From assembly GCA_028873155.1 (NCBI GenBank), contig JAGWML010000005.1, forward strand, positions 1-29,930: a stretch of 29,930 bases of DNA, in the 5' to 3' direction. The first letter of the stretch is position 1. Every line of letters begins with the position of its first letter. Below the pieces are notes generated by a model that was not told the origin of the DNA, did no database searches, and saw nothing but the letters and a program-made list of their open reading frames with translations. Shown here piece after piece: positions 24,228 to 29,930 of the stretch. Source of the stretch: Acidobacteriota bacterium (GTDB lineage Bacteria > Acidobacteriota > Terriglobia > Terriglobales > Acidobacteriaceae). The translations under genes were made by a program, and so were the position numbers.

Positions 24228-27200
24228 ACCAGACCACTCCCCAGGACAGCTCCGGGCACGGACTCGGCCTCGCCGGCCGCCTCGCGCACGCCTTTCTCAA
24301 CTCCAAGATCACGCCGCTCTTCATCGCTGCGTCGCTGGTCCTCGGCATCCTCGCCGTCGCCGTCATCCCGCGTGAAGAGGAGCCGCAGATCCTCGTTCCC
24401 ATGCTCGACATCACCACCGCCATGCCCGGCGCCTCGCCGGCTGAGGTCGAGCAGCGCGTCACCGTCCCCATCGAAACCCTCGTCCACCAGATCTCCGGCG
24501 TCGAGTACGTCTACTCCACCTCCGGCCCCGGCCAGAGCCTCGTCATCGTCCGCTTCCTCGTCGGCACGCCGCAGGAAGAAGCCCTCATCCGCGTCTACAG
24601 CAAGCTCTACTCCAACGCCGACCGCATGCCGCCCGGCGTCTCGCTGCCCCTCATCAAGGCCCGCTCCATCGACGATGTGCCCATCCTCGCGCTCACCCTC
24701 TGGGGCCCGCACTACAACGGCTACCAGCTCCGCGCCATCGCCGACGAAGTGCAGCACACCATCCAGCAGGTCCCTGACGTCTCTGAGACCTCCATCATCG
24801 GCGGCCTGCCGCGCTCCATGCGCGTCGTCCTCAGCACCGCCAAGCTCGACGCCTACGGCCTCTCGCCCATGGCCATCGTCGGCCACCTGCAGGCCGCCAA
24901 CGCCAGCCTTCAGGCCGGCAGCTTCTCTCGAAACAATCAGGAGATTCGCGTCGACGCCGGTAATCTATTCACCAGCACAAAGGACCTCGAATCCGTCGTC
25001 GTCGCCGACTACCACGGCCGTCCCGTCTACCTCAGCGACGTCGCCGACAAAATCATCGACGGCCCTTCGGACCCCGCCGACTACGTCCAGTTCGGCACCA
25101 CCGCAGCCAGTGCGGGTTCGCATCAGGCGCCCAGCCAGTATCCGGCCGTCACCATCACCGTCGCCAAGCGCAAAGGCACCAACGCCACTGACATCGCCAA
25201 CGCCGTCCTCGCCCGCGTCCACGAGATGCAGGGCGTCAAGGTGCCCAACGACGTCGCCATCACCACCACGCGCAACTACGGCGACACGGCCAAGGCCAAG
25301 TCCGACGAGCTGCTCGAACACCTGCTGCTTGCCACCCTCTCCGTCACCTTCCTCATCGCGCTCTTCCTCGGCTGGCGCGAGTCCGGCGTGGTTCTGCTCG
25401 CGATCCCCGTCACGCTCGCGCTCACCATGTCGGTCTTCTACTTCCTCGGCTACACCATCAACCGCGTCACCCTCTTCGCGCTCATCTTCTCCATCGGCAT
25501 CCTCGTCGATGACGCCATCGTCGTCGTCGAAAACATCGTTCGCCACTATCGCCTGCCGCAGAACCAGCACCGCTCGTGCTCCGACGTCACCATCGAGGCC
25601 GTCGCCGAGGTCGGCAACCCCACCATCCTCGCCACCTTCGCCGTCATCGCTGCCGTGTTGCCCATGGCCTTCGTCCGCGGACTCATGGGCCCGTACATGC
25701 GCCCCATCCCCGTCGGCTCATCCGCTGCCATGCTCTTCTCGCTCATGGTCGCCTTCGTCGTCTCGCCCTGGGCCGCCATGCGGCTGCTCGGTCGCCACCT
25801 CGGCGGCGCAAAGATCCTCGAGCCCGAGCACGAGAACTGGCGCACCCGCCTCTATCGCCGCGTCATGACGCCGCTCATCGAGTCCGCGCGCAACCGCATG
25901 CTCTTCTTTGCCGGCGTGCTCATCCTGCTGGTCATCTCTGTCGTGCTCGTGCCGCTTGGCCTGGTCCGCGTCAAGATGCTGCCCTTTGACAACAAGAGCG
26001 AGCTGCAGGTCGTCATCAACATGCCCGACGGCACGCCCCTCGAGCAGACCGCACGCGTCACCCAGGCCCTCGGCGACGTGCTTGCCCGCGACCCAGACGT
26101 GCTCAACTACCAGACCTACGCCGGGACCTCCGGCCCCTATAACTTCAACGGCCTGGTCCGCCACTACTACATGCGCCACATGAGCAACCAGGCGGACATT
26201 CAGGTCAACTTCCTCCCCGCAAAACAGCGTCACGACCAGAGCCACGCCATCGCCAAGCGCCTGCGCCCGCTGCTCATCGCCGTCGGAAGTCAATACGGCG
26301 CGCGCATCCAGGTCAGCGAGGTGCCGCCCGGCCCGCCCGTCATCCAGACCCTCGTCGCCGAGGTCTACGGCCCCGATCTCGACGGCCAGGTCAACGTCGC
26401 CCGCTCCATCAAATCCATCTTCCAGAGCACGCCCGGCGTTGTGGACACCGACTGGTACGTCGAGGACCCCGAGCCGCGCCTCGTCCTCCATGTCGATGAA
26501 GTCAAAGCCGCGCAGCACGGCATCGCCGTCTCTGACGTGGCTCACGCCATCGCCCTCGCCGCCTCCGGGATGGACGTCGGCCTGCTCCACGACCCCAACG
26601 CACGCGAAGCCATCCCCACCACCGTCGAGTTCGCGCGCTCCGACCGCTCCTCCGAGCAGGCGCTCGAGAACATCCACCTGCCCGGCGCGGATGGCTCCAT
26701 GGTCTCTCTGCGCGAACTCGTCGACATCAGCCACGAGACCATCCAGCGCAGCATCTATCACAAGAACCTCAAGCGCGTCGTCTACGTCACCGGCGACGTG
26801 GCCGGAGCCGAAGAAAGCCCCGTCTACGCCATCCTCAAGATGAACAAGCAGCTCGATCACCTCACGCTGCCCGCCGGTTACACCCTCGCGCGCTACAACG
26901 CTGTCCTGCCCGACTCCACAGCGCACTACTCCATGAAGTGGGATGGCGAGTGGCAGATCACCATCGAGGTATTCCGCGATCTCGGCCTCGCCTTCGGCAC
27001 CGTGCTCCTCCTCATCTATGTCCTCGTCGTCGGATGGTTCCGCTCCTTCATCGTGCCGCTCATCATCATGGCGCCCATCCCACTCACCCTCGTCGGCATC
27101 CTGCCCGCCCACGCGCTCATGGGAGCCTTCTTCACCGCCACCTCGATGATCGGCTTCATCGCCGGCGCCGGAATCATCGTCCGCAACTCCATCATCCTCG

Positions 27201-27520
27201 TCGACTTCATCGAGCTCCGCCGCCGCCAGGGCGCGCCGCTTGCCGAGGCGGTCATTGACGCCGGAGCCATCCGCTTCCGGCCCATGCTGCTCACCGCCGC
27301 CGCCGTCGTCGTCGGAGCCTCCGTCATCCTCACCGACCCCATCTTCCAGGGACTCGCCGTCTCGCTCATCGCCGGAGCCGTCGCGTCCACGTTCCTCTCC
27401 TGGCCCACCATCCCCATCCTTTACTACATCGTGCACGCCAATCGCCAGGAGCCCATCTCCTGCGAACCCGATGCACCGCAGTCTTCCACAACCACTTCCA
27501 ACCAAGGAGCAAATCAATGA
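24224..27520 (+). CDS. RND-family efflux pump (AcrB/CusA superfamily)
   Basis: Proton-driven inner-membrane pump of 1098 residues, within the normal range for RND trimers. The first helix leads into a large periplasmic loop with the porter motif AMPGASPAEVEQRVTVPIE. Helix 4 contains Asp429-Asp430 in LVDDAIVVVEN, the proton-relay pair of AcrB-type pumps. The second half repeats the layout with a periplasmic domain and helices ending near 27450, including GAGIIVRNSIILVDF. The heavy-metal group signature is not evident, so a multidrug or organic substrate is more likely than copper or silver, but I cannot fix it. The ATG overlaps the adaptor stop and its own stop overlaps the next start (ATGA at 27517-27520). 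Confidence 0.93.
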   Translation: MNQTTPQDSSGHGLGLAGRLAHAFLNSKITPLFIAASLVLGILAVAVIPREEEPQILVPMLDITTAMPGASPAEVEQRVTVPIETLVHQISGVEYVYSTSGPGQSLVIVRFLVGTPQEEALIRVYSKLYSNADRMPPGVSLPLIKARSIDDVPILALTLWGPHYNGYQLRAIADEVQHTIQQVPDVSETSIIGGLPRSMRVVLSTAKLDAYGLSPMAIVGHLQAANASLQAGSFSRNNQEIRVDAGNLFTSTKDLESVVVADYHGRPVYLSDVADKIIDGPSDPADYVQFGTTAASAGSHQAPSQYPAVTITVAKRKGTNATDIANAVLARVHEMQGVKVPNDVAITTTRNYGDTAKAKSDELLEHLLLATLSVTFLIALFLGWRESGVVLLAIPVTLALTMSVFYFLGYTINRVTLFALIFSIGILVDDAIVVVENIVRHYRLPQNQHRSCSDVTIEAVAEVGNPTILATFAVIAAVLPMAFVRGLMGPYMRPIPVGSSAAMLFSLMVAFVVSPWAAMRLLGRHLGGAKILEPEHENWRTRLYRRVMTPLIESARNRMLFFAGVLILLVISVVLVPLGLVRVKMLPFDNKSELQVVINMPDGTPLEQTARVTQALGDVLARDPDVLNYQTYAGTSGPYNFNGLVRHYYMRHMSNQADIQVNFLPAKQRHDQSHAIAKRLRPLLIAVGSQYGARIQVSEVPPGPPVIQTLVAEVYGPDLDGQVNVARSIKSIFQSTPGVVDTDWYVEDPEPRLVLHVDEVKAAQHGIAVSDVAHAIALAASGMDVGLLHDPNAREAIPTTVEFARSDRSSEQALENIHLPGADGSMVSLRELVDISHETIQRSIYHKNLKRVVYVTGDVAGAEESPVYAILKMNKQLDHLTLPAGYTLARYNAVLPDSTAHYSMKWDGEWQITIEVFRDLGLAFGTVLLLIYVLVVGWFRSFIVPLIIMAPIPLTLVGILPAHALMGAFFTATSMIGFIAGAGIIVRNSIILVDFIELRRRQGAPLAEAVIDAGAIRFRPMLLTAAAVVVGASVILTDPIFQGLAVSLIAGAVASTFLSWPTIPILYYIVHANRQEPISCEPDAPQSSTTTSNQGANQ

Positions 27521-27722
27521 CCGTCGAACGCGCCGTCCGCCTGCTCGCGGCGTCATCATCCTCATCTCGCTCGCGCTTGCCGTCTACATCTCGCACTACT
27601 GGCTCTGGCTCACCGCCTTTGTCGGCCTCAACCTCTTCCAGTCCGCCATCACCAACTGGTGCCCGGCCATGAGCATCTTCCGCATCATGGGCCTCAAAGA
27701 CGCTTCCTGCGGAGCAAAATAG
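27517..27722 (+). pseudogene. YgaP-like DUF2892 membrane protein gene with apparent one-base frameshift
   Basis: A small two-helix inner-membrane protein (DUF2892) interrupted early. From ATG 27517, with AAGGAG seven bases upstream, the first codons read MTVERAVRLLA, the normal family N-terminus. At 27547-27551 the sequence GCGGC lacks one base relative to the expected GCGGGC, and the family-like sequence continues in another frame from 27549: GVIILISLALAVYISHYWLW, then AFVGLNLFQSAITNWCPA with the usual Cys-Pro, to a stop at 27720-27722. Joined, the two parts would give a complete protein of about 68 residues. Either the gene is broken, a programmed shift occurs, or there is a sequencing error. 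It is coupled to the RND pump by a 4-base overlap. Confidence 0.8.
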
Positions 27723-27726
27723 CCGT

Positions 27727-28311
27727 ATGCACGAACGCCGCTTCCATCACTCGCAGGCACACCGGCTCGAAGCACCCGAGCGGCTCACCTGGCTTCCGCC
27801 CGCTGAGGTCGTCAAGGCCCTCCATGTCCACGCCGGCGAGGCCATCGCCGACATCGGCGCAGGCACCGGCTACTTCGCCCTGCCCCTCGCCAAAGCCGCA
27901 GGTTCCAAAGGCGTCGTCTTCGCCGTCGATGCCCAGCCCGAGATGCTTGACCTGCTGCGCGCCAAACTCGCCGCACAGCCCGCGCACAACCTCCGCTTCA
28001 TCCACGCAGAAGCGGACTCGACCGGACTCCCCGACGCAACCTGCGATTTGGTTTTCCTCGCGAACATCTGGCACGAGTTCGACAACCGCGCCCTCGTCCT
28101 CGAAGAAGCCCAGCGCATCCTCAAGCCCGATGGCCGCATCGCCATCCTCGACTGGCGTCCCGACGCCGCCCCCGAGCCCGGTCCGCCGCTCGCTCACCGC
28201 CTCAGTGCCGATTCCGCTGCCCTCGAGCTCGCCGAAGCCGGCTTCCACCACGTCACCTCCGCCCACTCCGGCCACTATTCCTGGCTCGTCCAGGGAAAGA
28301 CGCGTCCATGA
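27727..28311 (+). CDS. Class I SAM-dependent methyltransferase
   Basis: A 194-residue Rossmann-fold methyltransferase of the Methyltransf_11 type. Motif I is IADIGAGTGYFALPLA at about 40-55, the acidic end of strand 2 is AVDAQPEML, and the post-motif region has LVFLANIWHEFDN, followed by RILKPDGRIAILDW. The N-terminus HERRFHHSQAHRLE is rich in histidine and is typical of a small group of methyltransferases found beside pump genes. The start lies 4 bases after the DUF2892 stop, and the end overlaps the next gene by 4 bases. The substrate is unknown; a small molecule or a metalloid is possible, as in ArsM relatives, but the characteristic ArsM cysteines are not seen. Confidence 0.82.
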   Translation: MHERRFHHSQAHRLEAPERLTWLPPAEVVKALHVHAGEAIADIGAGTGYFALPLAKAAGSKGVVFAVDAQPEMLDLLRAKLAAQPAHNLRFIHAEADSTGLPDATCDLVFLANIWHEFDNRALVLEEAQRILKPDGRIAILDWRPDAAPEPGPPLAHRLSADSAALELAEAGFHHVTSAHSGHYSWLVQGKTRP

Positions 28312-28583
28312 CCACCCCCAGACGCTCCGCGCCGTCGCATCTCCCCCGCCCGCTGCGGAGCGAGCCCCTGCAGGACGAGGTCTACCGCCAGATGTTTCGC
28401 CTCGAGGCCAGCCGTCCCGGCGCCGCGCTCGACCTGGCCCTCGCCCTGCTCCGCGCCTGGATGGCTGCCGAATCCCTCCCCCCCGGCGAGCAGCGCCACT
28501 GGCTCCACAAAATCAGCCCCATCTGCATGGAAATGATCGAGTCCTCGCTGCACCCCGCGCCGCCGCACTCCTGCCCGCACTAG
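28308..28583 (+). CDS. Small protein of unknown function
   Basis: A 91-residue protein that I do not recognise. It starts in an ATGA overlap with the methyltransferase, so it is probably translated with it. The N-terminus is basic and proline-rich (residues 1-20). The middle, 24-75, is predicted helical with many Leu and Ala (LALALLRAWMAAESL). The C-terminus is rich in Pro, His and Cys (ending PPHSCPH), which could bind a metal. No signal peptide or membrane helix. Codon usage matches the genes before it, which supports it being real. Confidence 0.6.
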   Translation: MTTPRRSAPSHLPRPLRSEPLQDEVYRQMFRLEASRPGAALDLALALLRAWMAAESLPPGEQRHWLHKISPICMEMIESSLHPAPPHSCPH

Positions 28584-28603
28584 GGCCTGCTTCCCGAAGC
28601 CCT
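28582..28603 (+). terminator. Possible terminator hairpin at the end of the pump operon
   Basis: AGGGC at 28582-28586 overlaps the stop codon and pairs with GCCCT at 28599-28603, with a 12-base loop. No T-run follows, so it may act only with help from a protein factor or not at all. Confidence 0.25.
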
Positions 28604-28882
28604 GTCCTCAAGTCAACCCCGCCGTCCGGGCAATTGCATGCTGGATTCAATGCAATGCCACCCGCCGCATGCGGACCAAAGTCTACCTGACAAGTAGGCG
28701 ACAATCCGCCCGTAAACCCGATCACGGCGGTCTCCCCAAGAGAGCTTGTCATCCAGAGGAGCGCAGCGACGAAGGATCCGCAGTTGCTTTTCGGATCTCA
28801 AAAATAGTCATACTTCCCATTTGCCGACCACTCGCCCGGAATGCGTTTCCGCGCGAGTAGACGGCCTTGATAAGCTCGATGC
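28584..28882. other. Intergenic stretch with an inverted repeat and a dispersed repeat
   Basis: No gene is visible here. ATTGCAT at 28633-28639 pairs with ATGCAAT at 28650-28656 around a 10-base spacer. A dispersed repeat lies at 28745-28785. The short open frame through it on the plus strand gives the spurious peptide CHPEERSDEGS. The promoter of the following membrane protein should be near 28800-28880, but I see no clear -35/-10 pair. Confidence 0.5.
28745..28785 (+). repeat. Dispersed extragenic repeat of the GTCATCC-GAGCGCAGCGA-GGATC type
   Basis: The sequence runs CTTGTCATCCAGAGGAGCGC and then AGCGACGAAGGATCCGCAGT. This matches a repeat family found between genes in many acidobacterial genomes, whose chance translations are the well-known CHPERSEGS-type peptides. 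The ends CATCC and GGATC form a short imperfect inverted repeat. Only one copy lies in this window. Confidence 0.6.
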
Positions 28883-29644
28883 GTGAACTCCGCTCATCTT
28901 CGTAGGACAGTGTTGCGCGTGGTAGCTCCTGCACTGTTTGGGGTTGGAGGAGTCTGTCTGATCCTTCTGGCCGCTCTTGGAGCGCCGAGCTTCTGGTACG
29001 TCCCTTGCTTTTATAGCCTTCCCGTCGTTGCAGGGGTCTGGGCGTGGCGTCCTCGTGTCGGCGCAGCTCTCAGTGTCGGACCACTGATCAGCATCGCAGT
29101 GCTTCTTCACTATCTTTCTGGTGTATGGCTGGCTATCGTTTTCGTTGGGTTCTTAACTGCTCTAGTCTGCGTTGGCATCGCCGCGAAGGAATCAGGCTCC
29201 ATCGCTATACCCCTGGCTCTATCCTTGGGCTTTGTATGCGCGTCCTTTCTCGCTGACCGAGTATTCACGAACAAGATAATCATTCGGTCGTATCAGGTGA
29301 ACGTTTCGCTCGATGGAAGCGCACCGTGGGGCACAGTAGGACCCGAATGGGACGATGCGATTAAACCGACTGTTTTGTACCGGCGCGTGAAAGACGGGTA
29401 CTGCTACATCGCTTTTAAGTCAGAGGAGCTACGTGACCGTCTGGCCCATGAGCATCGCACGACGGTGTCGATGCAGATCAATATCATGAAGGATTTCGGA
29501 AATGAGCGCGGATATAACGTGCGCTCGGTAGATGGCGTGTTGCTTGCGGATGGGCCGAAGGTGGTGAAAGACGTCGAGCGGTTCGGCGGCCACATTCTTG
29601 ATCAGGGAATCATCGCTACCAGTTCTACGGATACCTGTTGGTGA
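28883..29644 (+). CDS. Membrane protein of unknown function with a C-terminal soluble domain
   Basis: A 253-residue protein not recognised from sequence. Residues 1-125 contain about five hydrophobic segments (near 13-33, 37-55, 58-79, 80-100 and 106-124). The rest, about 126-253, is a mixed-charge soluble domain (VSLDGSAPWGTVGPEW, then YCYIAFKSEELRDRL and VRSVDGVLLADGPKVVKDVE). The start is GTG 28883, with no strong ribosome site; GTG 28910 is an alternative with AGGA close by. Codon use differs sharply from all earlier genes, with many A/T third positions, and the gene follows a dispersed repeat, so recent acquisition is likely. No neighbour suggests a function. Confidence 0.65.
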   Translation: MNSAHLRRTVLRVVAPALFGVGGVCLILLAALGAPSFWYVPCFYSLPVVAGVWAWRPRVGAALSVGPLISIAVLLHYLSGVWLAIVFVGFLTALVCVGIAAKESGSIAIPLALSLGFVCASFLADRVFTNKIIIRSYQVNVSLDGSAPWGTVGPEWDDAIKPTVLYRRVKDGYCYIAFKSEELRDRLAHEHRTTVSMQINIMKDFGNERGYNVRSVDGVLLADGPKVVKDVERFGGHILDQGIIATSSTDTCW

Positions 29645-29659
29645 TGTCATTGCGGGTTC

Positions 29660-29686
29660 CGGGCGGATCACCGCCGATCCTTCCCG
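29660..29686 (+). other. Hairpin just downstream of the low-GC membrane protein
   Basis: GGATC at 29665-29669 pairs with GATCC at 29676-29680 around ACCGCC, and CGGG at 29660-29663 pairs with CCCG at 29683-29686 below a small internal loop. It begins 16 bases after the stop codon and may end that transcript, although no T-run follows. Confidence 0.35.
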
Positions 29687-29716
29687 TTGCCACTCGTTTG
29701 CCTACCCACCCCACTT

Positions 29717-29746
29717 CCGGCCGTCTCTTCGCCAGAGGATGGCCGG
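29717..29746. other. Strong intergenic hairpin
   Basis: CCGGCC at 29717-29722 pairs with GGCCGG at 29741-29746, continued by CTCT 29725-29728 with AGAG 29734-29737 around the loop TCGCC. It lies between the low-GC gene and the sigma factor gene and could be a terminator or part of a repeat family. Confidence 0.35.
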
Positions 29747-29767
29747 GCCAACCGCCGCCGCAGCGCA

Positions 29768-29795
29768 GGAACTGTAATAGCGCAGCCGCTATACT
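29768..29795 (+). promoter_or_regulatory. Possible promoter of the sigma factor gene
   Basis: TATACT at 29790-29795 is a good -10 for the main sigma factor. GGAACT at 29768-29773, 16 bases upstream, resembles the -35 of ECF-sigma promoters rather than TTGACA. Transcription would start about 15 bases before the ATG at 29818. Confidence 0.3.
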
Positions 29796-29817
29796 GAAGT
29801 TGTCCCACCTCCTCGCG

Positions 29818-29930
29818 ATGCGCCCCGAACTCATCCAAGCCGCGCAACTGCTCCAGCGCAACACCCCCGAAGCCGTCGAGGAAGCCATCGGCCTCCTGCA
29901 GAACACCGTCTACTCCTTCAGCATGAAGGT
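29818..29930 (+). CDS. ECF-type RNA polymerase sigma factor (3' partial)
   Basis: Only the first 37 codons are inside the window. MRPELIQAAQLLQRNTPEAV and the following EEAIGLLQNTVYSFSMKV match the beginning of region 2 of ECF sigma factors, where a helix with a YSFSMKV-like segment precedes the GHxEDAEDxxQ core-binding block, which would lie just past the edge. There is no Shine-Dalgarno before ATG 29818; an in-frame TTG at 29800 is an alternative start. Identification rests on a short stretch and my memory of acidobacterial sigma factors. Confidence 0.6.
   Translation, partial: MRPELIQAAQLLQRNTPEAVEEAIGLLQNTVYSFSMK

Noticed and set aside
25718..27565. 615-codon minus-strand open frame opposite the RND pump
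   Set aside because: Composition is dominated by Asp, Glu and Gly with no hydrophobic or motif pattern; the RND gene explains the region.
27240..27722. Single 160-codon gene ending in the DUF2892 sequence
   Set aside because: Its first two thirds are an out-of-frame reading of the RND pump. Only the part after 27549 is real, as the continuation of the frameshifted gene starting at 27517.
29660..29686. Hairpin with an ACCGCC loop that fits the A1/G4 rule of ANTAR targets
   Set aside because: It lies downstream of an unrelated gene, has no partner hairpin with the same loop, and is far from the regulator; probably chance or a terminator.
1..29930. tRNA, rRNA, CRISPR, transposase or integrase
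   Set aside because: I looked for the usual signs (tRNA T-loop sequence, regular repeats with spacers, DDE or recombinase motifs) and found none.

Overview
The window is a GC-rich, gene-dense stretch of bacterial chromosome. Most genes are separated by very short gaps or by 4-base ATGA overlaps. The best guess for the source is an acidobacterium (Acidobacteriaceae/Terriglobales). The reasons are the codon bias, a dispersed extragenic repeat whose spurious translation reads CHPEERSDEGS (28745-28785), an ECF sigma gene of a type I associate with that group, and an alginate-export-type porin inside a nitrate cluster. The assignment is an inference; no rRNA gene is present.

Left part (1-5636): the 3' end of a fused molybdate transporter (ModB permease joined to ModC ATPase), rlmB (23S rRNA Gm2251 methyltransferase), a secreted gluzincin-like protein whose HExxH motif has become HVLAH, and a convergent PAP2-superfamily membrane phosphatase.

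Centre (5750-19584): a nitrate assimilation island. The minus-strand operon runs from a fused DmsB/DmsC-like iron-sulfur and membrane-anchor protein, to a cytoplasmic NasA-type molybdenum nitrate reductase, to a NarK nitrate/nitrite carrier. Divergent from it, after about 750 bases that hold a repeated palindrome and several hairpins, is an outer-membrane porin. Next is a 554-residue regulator that joins a HemD-like (uroporphyrinogen-III synthase) domain to a GAF domain and an ANTAR RNA-binding domain. After a small CDF-like membrane protein comes a highly structured 368-base intergenic region, then a siroheme nitrite/sulfite reductase that overlaps a CysJ-like NADPH flavoprotein. Read together: nitrate crosses the outer membrane through the porin and the inner membrane through NarK, is reduced by NasA with electrons probably drawn from quinol through the DmsBC-like protein, and nitrite is reduced to ammonium with NADPH through the flavoprotein. 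The HemD-GAF-ANTAR protein is the obvious candidate to sense status and control transcript elongation through leader RNA.

Right part (19592-29930): a solitary DppD-like ABC ATPase and a YeiH-type exporter on the minus strand. A tolC-like / lipoprotein adaptor / RND pump operon follows on the plus strand. It ends in a YgaP-like DUF2892 gene broken by an apparent one-base frameshift, then a SAM methyltransferase and a small unknown protein. The last 1.3 kb holds a dispersed repeat, a lower-GC membrane protein of unknown function, two hairpins and the start of an ECF-type sigma factor gene cut by the window edge. I saw no tRNA, rRNA, CRISPR array, transposase or integrase.
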